Positions 38,108 through 46,893 of a DNA stretch of 51,399 bases are shown here, one piece after another. Origin of the DNA: SAR116 cluster bacterium AG-390-L20 (GTDB lineage: Bacteria; Pseudomonadota; Alphaproteobacteria; Puniceispirillales; Marisalimonadaceae); assembly GCA_003278095.1 (NCBI GenBank), contig QCHB01000013.1, forward strand, positions 1 to 51,399, read 5' to 3'. Under the pieces are notes generated by a model. That model was not told the DNA's origin and ran no database searches. It was given only the letters and a program-made list of their open reading frames with translations. Each line of letters opens with the position of its first letter. Within the stretch, counting starts at the first letter, position 1. The translations under genes were made by a program, and so were the position numbers.

Positions 38108-38982
38108 ACCCCAAGATAAAAAAAATCAAAGAGTTTTGGAAAGATTTTTCATCCAATAAAGTTGCTGTAGTATCTTTAATAGTTTTTATGTTAATTTTGT
38201 TTGTTGCTGTTTTTGCACCTTTAGTATCACCAACTAACCCATATGATCTAAATACTGTAAGTATAATGAACAGTAGGCTAGCTCCTTTTTCAGAAGACTT
38301 TTCTGGGAATTATTTTTTACTTGGCACCGACGGAGCTGGAAGAGATATGGTTTCTGCTATATTCTATGGTTTACGTGTTAGTCTAGGCGTTGGTGTGCTT
38401 TCAGGCATTTTTGCTCTTATTATTGGATCTTTTTTTGGAATTTCAGCTGCTTTTTTTGGAGGAAAATATGAATCTGTAGTTATGAGAATAGTTGATATTC
38501 AACTAAGTTTTCCCTCAATTTTAGTTGCTTTGATAATTCTAGCTGCTTTTGGAAAAGGAGTTGAAAAAACTATTATTGCATTAATTTTAGTCCAATGGGC
38601 TTATTATGCAAGAACTGCTCGTTCGAGTGCTTTAGTAGAGTTAAATAAAGAATATGTTGATGCAGCGAGATGTTTGGCTTTTAGTAATACTAGGATTATG
38701 TTTAAACATATTCTACCAAATTGTATGGCACCGCTAATTGTTGTTGGTACTCTTCAAACAGCTCATGCTATTTCATTGGAAGCAACGCTAAGTTTTCTTG
38801 GGCTCGGATTACCTATTACAGAGCCTTCTTTAGGTCTTCTTATTGGCAATGGATTTGAATATATGTATAGCGGTGATTATTGGATTAGCATCTTTCCCGG
38901 TGTGGCGCTACTCATTACCGTTGCTTCCATAAACTTAGTTGGAGACCATTTAAGAGATATGTTTAATCCTCGACTTCATTAA
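38104..38982 (+). CDS. Peptide-type ABC transporter permease (DppC-like)
   Basis: Second membrane subunit, 292 residues. The N-terminal cytoplasmic stretch and first helix (FWKDFSSNKVAVVSLIVFM), the LLGTDGAGRDMVSAIFYGLR motif and the EAA loop (DAARCLAFSNTRIMFKHILP) identify the DppC/OppC family. The conserved SLEATLSFLGLGL segment is intact. Its stop is 15 bases from the convergent deacylase gene. It pairs with the fused double ATPase encoded on the other strand. Confidence 0.93.
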   Translation: MNPKIKKIKEFWKDFSSNKVAVVSLIVFMLILFVAVFAPLVSPTNPYDLNTVSIMNSRLAPFSEDFSGNYFLLGTDGAGRDMVSAIFYGLRVSLGVGVLSGIFALIIGSFFGISAAFFGGKYESVVMRIVDIQLSFPSILVALIILAAFGKGVEKTIIALILVQWAYYARTARSSALVELNKEYVDAARCLAFSNTRIMFKHILPNCMAPLIVVGTLQTAHAISLEATLSFLGLGLPITEPSLGLLIGNGFEYMYSGDYWISIFPGVALLITVASINLVGDHLRDMFNPRLH

Positions 38983-38997
38983 AAAATAAATAATTGT

Positions 38998-39981
38998 TTA
39001 ATCTTCAATTCTGTATGCTAGCCTAACAGCCGTTTTACCTTTAAATAACCTTTTAGTAGGCATTATTAAAATTGTTTCGTCATATGGAGCATAAACAAAT
39101 TCCTGGTCATCTTTACCAATAACAGTCCCTTTTTTAAGAACTTCAAAGCCTTGCCAGTCACTAGAAAATTTAAATTTATCTGTCTTTATAGTGATAATTT
39201 CTCCTACCCGATAAACCTCTTTTTGAAATTTTTTAGGCTTTAGTTTATTTAGAAACTCTTCACCAAATTTTTTATCCATAGTGCTTGTGCTTCTAAGAAA
39301 TCTTATCAGAGTTTCAATTGCTATTCTTTCAGACAGTTTTTCCCAATGTTGACCACATTCAACTAGGAGTGCATTTTTATTACTCTCTTTTCTTGAGAAG
39401 TCCAAGTAATCTCTCATTCTCATACCCTCTTTATGGCCTGTGTCAGAAATAATAGGCATGCTCATTCCAACAGATTTAGCAAAGTTAATACCTTTTTCTA
39501 ATGTACCCGCCATCATAAGTGGAACACATGGTTTTTGCATTGAGTGAATATCTAATAAATAATCAGCTTGTGATACTATGCTCTTGACTTCATTAGCTCT
39601 AAAAAATTCACTAGTCTTTTTTCTAGTAGTGTCTTCCAAGACACCATCTGCCCATAATCTGTTAAAATCTTCATCAACCCATCTAGTTCTATTTGGATTT
39701 TTAGGATCAAAAGCAAAATAAGCTTCAACATTCATGAAACCTAGAGTTAATTTACCTGATTTAGGTCTAAAATTATTTTTTAAAAACCAATCTAAAGCAA
39801 TAGCTCCACAAGGCTCATTCCCATGTACTATTGAAGATATAAAAACATGAGGACCACTCATACCGCTATCAAGTGATAATATATAATCGACTCCTGTATT
39901 AGTTTTTTTATAACTTGATATGTCAGGAGCAGTTAATTCTACCGGGAACTCATTAGCATAATCTAGTCTTGGGTCATTCAT
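38998..39981 (-). CDS. Succinylglutamate desuccinylase/aspartoacylase-family zinc hydrolase
   Basis: M14-like zinc carboxypeptidase fold that removes an acyl group from an N-acyl amino acid. Zinc ligands are H53 and E56 (VHGNEPCG) and H146 (DIHSM). Substrate-carboxylate residues are in DEDFNRLW (N107, R108), and a catalytic Glu lies in LLVECGQHW near 209. The C-terminal beta domain ends with TAVRLAYRIED. Length 327 fits the family. It lies 24 bases after the double ATPase gene on the same strand. The exact acyl group (succinyl, acetyl or other) cannot be told. Confidence 0.85.
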   Translation of the reverse strand: MNDPRLDYANEFPVELTAPDISSYKKTNTGVDYILSLDSGMSGPHVFISSIVHGNEPCGAIALDWFLKNNFRPKSGKLTLGFMNVEAYFAFDPKNPNRTRWVDEDFNRLWADGVLEDTTRKKTSEFFRANEVKSIVSQADYLLDIHSMQKPCVPLMMAGTLEKGINFAKSVGMSMPIISDTGHKEGMRMRDYLDFSRKESNKNALLVECGQHWEKLSERIAIETLIRFLRSTSTMDKKFGEEFLNKLKPKKFQKEVYRVGEIITIKTDKFKFSSDWQGFEVLKKGTVIGKDDQEFVYAPYDETILIMPTKRLFKGKTAVRLAYRIED

Positions 39982-40005
39982 AATTCTTGTCTCTAAATTA
40001 CATTG

Positions 40006-41901
40006 TTAATTAATCATTCCTTCATACGGTTTAACAAAATGCTCTTCACTCAATTTTACCATTTCTATTTTTTCAGGCTCATAACCATGTGGTTTTAAAA
40101 GACTAGGAATTTCGTCGCTCATCAAATTTAACTTTGTTTTTCTTTTACTGGGATCTGCTATTGGCACTGCTGCCATTAACTTTTTTGTATATGGGTGTTG
40201 CGGATTTTCAAAAATTTCACTTCTTAGACCAATTTCAACTATCTCGCCTAGATACATTACACCTATTCTATGACTAACTCTTTCAACTACTGCCATATCA
40301 TGACTTATAAAGAGGTAAGACAGGCCAAATTCTTCTTGAAGTTCCATCATTAAGTTAACTACTTGTGCTTGAATGGAGACATCTAAAGCGGAAACAGCTT
40401 CATCAGCAATAATTAATTTTGGTTCTAAAGCAAGTGCTCTTGCAATCCCAATTCTCTGCCTCTGCCCCCCCGAAAGTTCGTGTGGAAATCTCAAGGCATA
40501 TTGTTCGTTCAGTCCTACACGATTTAACAATTGCATAACTTTTTCAGTTGATCCTAATTTTTCATCTAATCCATGTACTAAAATAGGTTCAGCTATTATC
40601 TGTCCAACTGTCATACGAGGATTCAAAGACGCAAAAGGATCTTGAAATATCATTTGCATTTGTTTTCTGTATTGAATCATCTCTTTATTATTTAAGTTGG
40701 TTAATTCTACCCCCTCAAAAACAACACTCCCTCTTGTTGGTGATGTTAAACCTATAATACTTCTTCCAGTTGTAGATTTTCCACATCCACTTTCACCAAC
40801 CAGCCCAAAAGTTTCTCCAGGTTGCAAACTAAGATCAATATTTTCAACAGCATGAATATTACCTTTTTTTGTTCCAAAATCCTGTTTTATAGAAAACCTT
40901 GTTGTTAATCCTCTAACCTGAAGTAACGGATTGGAAACCCGATTTACAGTATCTTTTATTTCAATTATTTTATTTTGAGTTGTTGTTTTTAATTGCTGAT
41001 TGTCTGATGAATTTATATCTACATTCATAAATTTTGCGGGTAGTAACTTCCCTTTCATACTTCCTAATTTTGGAACGGCTGCAAGCAATGATTTTGTATA
41101 AGGATGTTGTGGATTATTGAAAATTTCTAAAGCAGATCCTTCTTCAACTTTTTTTCCAGCAAACATTACAACAACCCTATCAGCAATTTCTGCAACCACT
41201 CCCATATCATGAGTAATAAAAATTACCGACATTCCTATATCACGTTGTAACAATTTAATTAAATCTAGTATTTGAGCCTGTATTGTAACATCAAGCGCAG
41301 TTGTGGGTTCGTCAGCAATTAGTAAAGAAGGTTTACAACTTAATGCCATAGCTATCATGACTCTTTGTCTCATACCCCCTGAGAGCTCATGCGGATATTG
41401 GTTTAATCTCTTTTCAGGCTCAGGTATTCTAACTAACTTCAACATTTCTATTGCTATTTCGAGAGCTTCCGCCCTAGTTTTTCCCTGATGCTTTAAAATT
41501 GTTTCTGTCATTTGCATTCGTATTGTGAATACTGGATTTAACGATGTCATGGGTTCTTGAAAAATCATAGAAACATCGTTACCTCTAATATCTTTCATTA
41601 TATCTTGGCTCTGTTGAGCTAAATCTAGATTTATTTTATTTTTAGTTTCTAGATTAATTTCTCCTGAAATTATGTTTCCACCTGAAAAATCAACAAGTCT
41701 CATTAGTGATAATGCAGTTACAGATTTACCTGAACCAGATTCGCCAACAATAGCAATTGTTTCTCCTTTTTTGATATCGAATGATACTCCATCAACAGCT
41801 TTAACCACTTGATCTTTTAAATTAAAATGAACTCTAAGATCTTTTACTTCTATTACAGGTAAGGAGTTATTTTTTTTACTTTGTAAACCTGACTCATTCA
41901 T
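40006..41901 (-). CDS. Fused double ATPase of a peptide-type ABC importer
   Basis: Two ABC nucleotide-binding domains in one 631-residue chain, DppD-like then DppF-like, as in GsiA. The first has Walker A GESGSGKSV at 53-61 with LSGGMRQRVMIAMAL; the second has GESGCGKST near 367 with LSGGQRQRIGIARAL. Each domain ends with the oligopeptide-transporter extension (NPQHPYTKSLLAAVPK, and NPQHPYTKKLMAAVPI). One chain therefore supplies both ATPases for the convergent permease pair. It overlaps the upstream N-formylglutamate amidohydrolase gene by 4 bases, tying the transporter to an amide-cleaving enzyme. Confidence 0.93.
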   Translation of the reverse strand: MNESGLQSKKNNSLPVIEVKDLRVHFNLKDQVVKAVDGVSFDIKKGETIAIVGESGSGKSVTALSLMRLVDFSGGNIISGEINLETKNKINLDLAQQSQDIMKDIRGNDVSMIFQEPMTSLNPVFTIRMQMTETILKHQGKTRAEALEIAIEMLKLVRIPEPEKRLNQYPHELSGGMRQRVMIAMALSCKPSLLIADEPTTALDVTIQAQILDLIKLLQRDIGMSVIFITHDMGVVAEIADRVVVMFAGKKVEEGSALEIFNNPQHPYTKSLLAAVPKLGSMKGKLLPAKFMNVDINSSDNQQLKTTTQNKIIEIKDTVNRVSNPLLQVRGLTTRFSIKQDFGTKKGNIHAVENIDLSLQPGETFGLVGESGCGKSTTGRSIIGLTSPTRGSVVFEGVELTNLNNKEMIQYRKQMQMIFQDPFASLNPRMTVGQIIAEPILVHGLDEKLGSTEKVMQLLNRVGLNEQYALRFPHELSGGQRQRIGIARALALEPKLIIADEAVSALDVSIQAQVVNLMMELQEEFGLSYLFISHDMAVVERVSHRIGVMYLGEIVEIGLRSEIFENPQHPYTKKLMAAVPIADPSKRKTKLNLMSDEIPSLLKPHGYEPEKIEMVKLSEEHFVKPYEGMIN

Positions 41902-42764
41902 AAGTAACCCTCATCAATTTCTTTTTTTATTTTATTAATTAGTTTTTCTAAATCTTTTTTTAAAATTTTGAAGTTGTCTGTTTTTTTTCTTGTTTCTTCA
42001 TTCATATATAATTTTCTATTTACCTCAATTTGAACTGAATTCTTATTTTGCAAAGGATCACTATATGCTTTTACAAGCTCCATACCTTTATATGGATAAT
42101 TGATATCTACAGAGTAGTTTAAACCCCTCAAAAAATCTACAATTAGGTCTGTAAACTTTCTATGACAAGATGTTCCTTCTCTATCTCCTATTACAAAGTC
42201 TGGTCTTGTTGTGCCCTGTGATTGATCTGACATTGCTGTAGCTTGATTTTGCATGGAGTGAGCATTTACGTGGTAAAACTTACCATAATTTTTATAAGTT
42301 TCGTTTAGTGTGTGTTTGAGTATTTTATGATATGGTCTATGGTATATATTAACTCTATCCATTAATTGTTTTAGTGTAATTTTATCTTTATACATTGGCT
42401 CTCCATTTGGAGGAATTTTTATCCAAACTAAACCAATGCCAAGTTCACTTTTAATAGTGGGATTAAATTTTATTTCGCTAATACTGTTATTTTTTTCATT
42501 TAAATCTTCAAATATGAAATCGGTTTCTGATCTATTAGGATCAATATATGACCTTGGAAATTTAGCTTCTATAAAAACCCCACCAATAGATGAAACATAT
42601 TCATATAGCTCATTAACATGAGTATCTTCAGCTTGTCTTAGTTTTGAAGGTTCTGCTTGATGATTGAAATCTAATGGATATTCAGTGCCACTATGAGGAG
42701 AATCAATTATTAAAGGAATAGATTGACCTTCATCTCCTTCAACGTTTAGGATCTTATCAGACAT
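41898..42764 (-). CDS. N-formylglutamate amidohydrolase family protein
   Basis: FGase-family hydrolase; the known member HutG releases glutamate from N-formylglutamate. Motifs are DSPHSGTEYP (H24), EDTHVNELYEY near residue 51, KFPRSYIDPNR near 74, HVNAHSMQ near 163, and GMELVKAYSDP with QIEVNRKLYMNE toward the end. The frame opens at TTG 42776, but the ATG at 42764 follows TTGGAG at 6-base spacing and is preferred. It is the first gene of the minus-strand run with the double ATPase (4-base overlap) and the AstE-like deacylase. No other hut genes are present, so a histidine pathway role is doubtful. Confidence 0.87.
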   Translation of the reverse strand: MSDKILNVEGDEGQSIPLIIDSPHSGTEYPLDFNHQAEPSKLRQAEDTHVNELYEYVSSIGGVFIEAKFPRSYIDPNRSETDFIFEDLNEKNNSISEIKFNPTIKSELGIGLVWIKIPPNGEPMYKDKITLKQLMDRVNIYHRPYHKILKHTLNETYKNYGKFYHVNAHSMQNQATAMSDQSQGTTRPDFVIGDREGTSCHRKFTDLIVDFLRGLNYSVDINYPYKGMELVKAYSDPLQNKNSVQIEVNRKLYMNEETRKKTDNFKILKKDLEKLINKIKKEIDEGYL

Positions 42765-42813
42765 TTGAAGCTCCAAATTTTAAAATAATACCTAATTATT
42801 GAGTGTATAAAAA

Positions 42814-43983
42814 ATGAATATCAAGCAAAAAATTGAACAAATAACTCCCGCAATGATCGAATGGCGACATAATATCCACGAGAAACCTGAAATAGCGTAC
42901 CAAGAAAAAGATACTTCTGACTTTATCTCAAAGAAGCTAAATGAATTTGGTATAGAAGTGCATCAGGGTATTGGTAAGACTGGTATTGTTGGAATTATTA
43001 AAGGTAAAAATAGTAATTCAAAAAAGACAATAGGAATAAGAGCTGATATGGATGCTCTTCCTATGACAGAAAAGACTAATTTACCCTATGCATCCAAAAA
43101 TGAAGGATCTATGCATGCGTGCGGTCATGATGGTCATTCAACAATGTTATTGGGTGCAGCAAAATACCTTGCAGAAACACGAAATTTTCATGGAACAGTT
43201 TATTGTATTTTTCAGCCAGCAGAAGAAGGTGGCAACGCAGGTGCAAAGGCAATGATTAATGATGGTCTTTTTAAAAAATTTAAGATTGACACTGTCTGGG
43301 GAATACATAATTGGCCAGGAATACCTCTAGGCCAAGCTGTCATTCATGAGGGTTTTGCAATGGCTGGGGGAGATATAATTATTTTTACAATTGAAGGAAA
43401 AGGAGGACATGCAGCCCAGCCTCAATATTCTAATGATCCAATGGTAGCTGCCGGTTTAACTATTACAGCTCTTCAAAGTTTAATTTCAAGACAATTAGAT
43501 CCATTTAAAAATGCTGTTTTATCACTTACTAAAATTGAAGGTGGTTCAGCTTTTAATGTAATACCCGATACAGTAACAATTGGAGGAACCCTGAGGTCAA
43601 CTAATACAATCATAAGAGATGACATGCTAAATAAGATTAAGAAAGTTGCATTAAACGCATGCGCAATTTCTAACTGCAAAGTTAACATTGAAATTAGGCC
43701 GGGATATCCATCAACAATAAACGACAAAAAAAGTGCAAAATTAGCATCAGAAATTTTTAAAAATACTTTTGGTGAAGCGTCAATCAATATTAAAGAAACT
43801 CCAACTATGGGTTCTGAAGATTTTTCATATATGCTTGAAAAGAAACCAGGAGCCTATATCTGGCTAGGAGCAGGCGAGGATGCAGAAAAGCTTCACAGTG
43901 CATATTATGATTTCAATGATGCACTATTACCAATTGGTGCTGAATACTGGGCAAACTTAGCTGAAACAATTCTTGTGGAATAA
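42814..43983 (+). CDS. M20-family amidohydrolase (hippurate/N-acyl-amino-acid hydrolase type)
   Basis: Di-metal M20D peptidase of 389 residues that cleaves N-acyl amino acids. Metal-site motifs are ACGHDGHS (C103, H105), QPAEEGGNAGA near 138-148 and an HNWPG segment near 169. The dimerisation lid domain begins GKGGHAAQPQYSNDP, and the last metal ligand is in LHSAYYDFND. It is divergent from the formylglutamate hydrolase gene across about 50 bases, adding a third deacylating enzyme to the importer locus. Acetyl, benzoyl or other acyl groups are possible. Confidence 0.9.
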   Translation: MNIKQKIEQITPAMIEWRHNIHEKPEIAYQEKDTSDFISKKLNEFGIEVHQGIGKTGIVGIIKGKNSNSKKTIGIRADMDALPMTEKTNLPYASKNEGSMHACGHDGHSTMLLGAAKYLAETRNFHGTVYCIFQPAEEGGNAGAKAMINDGLFKKFKIDTVWGIHNWPGIPLGQAVIHEGFAMAGGDIIIFTIEGKGGHAAQPQYSNDPMVAAGLTITALQSLISRQLDPFKNAVLSLTKIEGGSAFNVIPDTVTIGGTLRSTNTIIRDDMLNKIKKVALNACAISNCKVNIEIRPGYPSTINDKKSAKLASEIFKNTFGEASINIKETPTMGSEDFSYMLEKKPGAYIWLGAGEDAEKLHSAYYDFNDALLPIGAEYWANLAETILVE

Positions 43984-43986
43984 TAA

Positions 43987-44721
43987 TTATAAAAGAATTT
44001 CTCCATTAATATATTTTTTTGCCTCTTTAGTTAAAGGGTTTCTAAAAAATACATTTGCATCTGTTTGCTCTAGTATTTTACCCTTATTAAAAAAAATTAT
44101 ATCAGATGCTAGTCTCTTAGCTTGAGCCATATCATGTGTAGTAAGTATAATTGTAGCCCCTTTTTTACTCTCCTCTAGAATAATTTCTTCTATTAATTTC
44201 AATGAAAATGGGTCTAAATTTGCAGTGGGCTCGTCAAGTAGAAGAACTGATGGCTCAATTAATAAAGCTCTTGCTAGAGAAAGTCTTTGTTTTTCTCCTC
44301 CAGAAAGTAAGCGTGCAGGTTTATTATCATATCCCTCTAATCCAACTCTTTTTAAAATATTTTTAATAATTAACTTACCATTTTTATTTTTAACATTAGA
44401 AACAAAATCCATATTGGATTTTACATTTCTTCTTAACAAAGTTGGAGTTTGAAAAACCATTGCTTGCTTATTTCTAATTTCATCATTGTTGTATATTTTG
44501 TTAAACGTTATTTTCCCATTATCTATATTTGTTAATCCATTTATGGTCTGTAAAAATATACTTTTGCCTGCACCGTTTGGTCCAATTACTACAGTAATAG
44601 AATTATTTTTAATGCTACAACTAACCTTGTCTAGAATTAGATCTTTTCCTAATGAAACTGATAGATCAATAACTTCAATGGGGGTTAATTTCATTAAGTT
44701 TTTTTTGTTAGATTTATACAT
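43987..44721 (-). CDS. tupC: Tungstate-type ABC transporter ATPase
   Basis: ATP-binding subunit, 244 residues. Walker A GPNGAGKSI is at 47-55, followed by the signature LLSGGEKQRLSLARAL, Walker B LLLDEPTANLD and switch LTTHD. The fold and gene context (TupB permease, TupA binding protein) mark it as TupC. The ATG at 44721 overlaps the tupB end by 8 bases; an in-frame ATG at 44694 would also leave the domain intact. It could in principle serve molybdate, but the binding protein is of TupA type. Confidence 0.88.
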   Translation of the reverse strand: MYKSNKKNLMKLTPIEVIDLSVSLGKDLILDKVSCSIKNNSITVVIGPNGAGKSIFLQTINGLTNIDNGKITFNKIYNNDEIRNKQAMVFQTPTLLRRNVKSNMDFVSNVKNKNGKLIIKNILKRVGLEGYDNKPARLLSGGEKQRLSLARALLIEPSVLLLDEPTANLDPFSLKLIEEIILEESKKGATIILTTHDMAQAKRLASDIIFFNKGKILEQTDANVFFRNPLTKEAKKYINGEILL

Positions 44722-45421
44722 ACATTCTTCTTTTTGCCCTAATCTTTAGACGAATTAAAATAAAGTTTGTAGTTAATGCAATTGATAGAAGAATTATTCC
44801 CAAAGCTAATGCTAGAGACAAATTACCTTTAGAAGTTTCTAATGCTATTGTTGTCGTCATAACCCTTGTTAAGTGATCAATATTTCCACCTACAATTATA
44901 ACAGCTCCAACTTCTGATATAGCTCTACCAAATCCAGCTAAAACTACTGTAAGTATCGAATATCTAGCATCAAAAAGATACGCTATGATCGCTTTATGAG
45001 ATGGCACTACCAGAGAAGCAAAAAGAGACTTATATTCTTGACTAATTTCTTCTATTATTTGAGAGGTTAACGAAACTATAATTGGTGTTATTAATATCAT
45101 CTGAGCGATTATCATTGCAGTTGGAGTATATAAAATGCCCAGCCAGCCAAATGGCCCAGACCTTGAAACTAGTAAATAAACAATTAATCCAACAACAACT
45201 GGTGGTAACCCCATCATAGTATTGAATAGAACTAAAAATGCGTCCTTACCCCAAAAACTTTTAATGGCTAAAAAAGTTCCTAATGGCAAACCAATTAAAC
45301 AAGAAAGAAGTAATGAAATACCACTCACTTTTAAAGAAAGTAGTAATATTTCAAATAAATCCTCATTAAGAGTAAAAACTAACTCAAATGATTTCGCAAA
45401 TGCTTCTAGTAAAATATTCAT
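44714..45421 (-). CDS. tupB: Tungstate-type ABC transporter permease
   Basis: Membrane subunit of 235 residues with about six helices. The cytoplasmic coupling loop and downstream helix GFGRAISEVGAVIIVGGN, preceded by DARYSILTVVLA, are characteristic of TupB. The N-terminus LLEAFAKSFELVF is followed by a first helix at the LLSLKVSGISLLLSCLIGLP stretch. It is first gene of the tupBC pair, with the start codon divergent from tupA across 89 bases that hold an inverted repeat. Confidence 0.9.
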   Translation of the reverse strand: MNILLEAFAKSFELVFTLNEDLFEILLLSLKVSGISLLLSCLIGLPLGTFLAIKSFWGKDAFLVLFNTMMGLPPVVVGLIVYLLVSRSGPFGWLGILYTPTAMIIAQMILITPIIVSLTSQIIEEISQEYKSLFASLVVPSHKAIIAYLFDARYSILTVVLAGFGRAISEVGAVIIVGGNIDHLTRVMTTTIALETSKGNLSLALALGIILLSIALTTNFILIRLKIRAKRRMYV

Positions 45422-45435
45422 ATTATTATTGATTT

Positions 45436-45465
45436 ATTATGTTTTAAATTGCAATATTATGTGAA
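45436..45465 (-). promoter_or_regulatory. Probable tupBC promoter
   Basis: On the minus strand, TTCACA (45465-45460; 5 of 6 to consensus) and CATAAT (45441-45436; 5 of 6) are separated by 18 bases and lie about 15 bases before the tupB start. The left arm of the inverted repeat (45446-45455) falls in the spacer, so a bound regulator would compete with RNA polymerase. Confidence 0.5.
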
Positions 45466-45485
45466 AATTACAATGATTGCAATTT
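45446..45485. promoter_or_regulatory. Candidate operator in the divergent tup promoter region
   Basis: Ten-base inverted repeat with arms AAATTGCAAT (45446-45455) and ATTGCAATTT (45476-45485), perfect in all ten positions, 20 bases between arms and 30 bases centre to centre, about three helical turns. The left arm lies in the tupBC promoter spacer; the right arm ends 6 bases before TATATT (45492-45497), a possible -10 of tupA. Confidence 0.5.
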
Positions 45486-45510
45486 TTACGTTATATTAGA
45501 TAGGTAAAAT

Positions 45511-46317
45511 ATGTTTAGAATAAATCTATTTATTCTCTTGTTTTTATTATTTCCAAGGATCTGCTCAGGTGACAATTCATTAATAGTTCAATCAACAACT
45601 TCAACCTATAACTCTGGTTTCTATGAGTACATACTCCCAATTATTAAATCAGAGATAAATGTAGTTGCTCATGTTGTATCAGTTGGCACTGGCGCTGCAC
45701 TGAAAAATGCAGCTAATTGTGACGGAGACGTACTAATAGTACATGCAAAAAAAAGAGAGTTAAAATTTGTTAAAAATGGATTTGGCCTTAAGAGATACAA
45801 TTTAATGTATAATGATTTCATCATAGTTGGACCAAAAGAAAATCCTGCTAGAATAAATTTAACTGATGACCCTATTACATCTTTTACAAAAATTTTTAGC
45901 ACATCCTCAATTTTTATATCAAGAGGCGATGACTCTGGTACCCATTTTAAAGAAATAAGTATCTGGGACAAAGCTAAATTAAAGCCAATTAAATTTTCTG
46001 GAAAATGGTACAGAGAAACAGGTTCTGGGATGGGAACAACTCTTAATTTAGCAAGTGGTATGGGTGCTTATACATTAAGTGACAGAGCATCATGGATTAA
46101 TTTTAACAATAAAAATAACTTACGTATTATAGCTGAAAAAAATAAAACGTTATTTAATCAATATGGGATTACGATGGTTAACCCATCAAGTTGCCCAAAT
46201 GTAAGATTTAAAAACGCTAATAAATTTATTAGTTGGCTCTTATCAAAAAGAGGACAAAAAATTATTGGAAACTTTAAATTGAAAGGAAAACAACTTTTTT
46301 TTCCTAACGCAAGTTAA
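45511..46317 (+). CDS. tupA: Tungstate-binding periplasmic protein
   Basis: Periplasmic solute-binding protein of the TupA type, 268 residues. A signal peptide covers about residues 1-20 (FILLFLLFPRICSG). The oxyanion-binding pattern characteristic of TupA is QSTTSTYNSG near residue 28, and the second conserved loop is SRGDDSGTHFKE near 131. Later landmarks are SGMGTTLNLASGMGAYTLSD. Tungstate rather than molybdate is suggested by the TTTS-like signature, but only a binding test would tell. It ends by overlapping the convergent Lrp gene by 4 bases. Confidence 0.9.
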   Translation: MFRINLFILLFLLFPRICSGDNSLIVQSTTSTYNSGFYEYILPIIKSEINVVAHVVSVGTGAALKNAANCDGDVLIVHAKKRELKFVKNGFGLKRYNLMYNDFIIVGPKENPARINLTDDPITSFTKIFSTSSIFISRGDDSGTHFKEISIWDKAKLKPIKFSGKWYRETGSGMGTTLNLASGMGAYTLSDRASWINFNNKNNLRIIAEKNKTLFNQYGITMVNPSSCPNVRFKNANKFISWLLSKRGQKIIGNFKLKGKQLFFPNAS

Positions 46318-46829
46318 AAGTTTTCAAGCTGTTTTAACGGTAAGTTATGAGAATTTTTCATTTCTTGAAGTGATATACTCGAAGACATTTTTGTAAATTC
46401 AAGTTCTCCTATCAACTTCTGTTGAAAATTATCATAATCCTCAATGCTAGAGGCAACAATTTTTAATAAATAATCTGAGTCTGAACCAGTTAACCTATGT
46501 GTTTCGATAATTTCTTCATGCTTATCAATAACTTTCTGAAAACTTGAAATCCAGTCCCTTGATTGGTGACTAACTCTAATAGATAAAAAAACTACTACAG
46601 CTAAATTTATTGCTTTTCTGTTAAGAACGATAGTTCTAGCTGAAATTACCCCACCCTCTTCCATTTTTTTTATCCTGTTCCAACAAGGTGTAGAAGAAAT
46701 TCCTACCCTTTTAGAAATTTCTGACAGAGGTAAACCAGCATTCTTCTGAATTATAGTTAAAATTTTCTTATCAATATCATCAATCACAACAAAATCTTTA
46801 GAAAAAATTTTCTTCAATATAGCATTCAT
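46314..46829 (-). CDS. Lrp/AsnC-family transcriptional regulator
   Basis: DNA-binding regulator of 171 residues. An N-terminal winged helix (LPLSEISKRVGISSTPCWNR near residues 35-54) is followed by the ligand-binding RAM domain with VVVFLSIRVSHQS and HRLTGSDSDYLLKIVAS. There is an extra N-terminal segment of about 15 residues compared with E. coli Lrp. The last 4 bases overlap the tupA end. It could respond to an amino acid; the target genes are not evident. It lies 64 bases downstream of the idnO-like gene on the same strand. Confidence 0.92.
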   Translation of the reverse strand: MNAILKKIFSKDFVVIDDIDKKILTIIQKNAGLPLSEISKRVGISSTPCWNRIKKMEEGGVISARTIVLNRKAINLAVVVFLSIRVSHQSRDWISSFQKVIDKHEEIIETHRLTGSDSDYLLKIVASSIEDYDNFQQKLIGELEFTKMSSSISLQEMKNSHNLPLKQLENF

Positions 46830-46893
46830 TACTAAAATAAAAAGAAAATTATTATTTAATTTTTACTTTAATGGAATAATTTTTTAATTTGAT

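Noticed and set aside
41898-42764. Reading the N-formylglutamate hydrolase as part of a histidine degradation pathway
   Set aside because: No hutH, hutU, hutI or hutF is nearby, and the gene is coupled to a peptide-type transporter instead.
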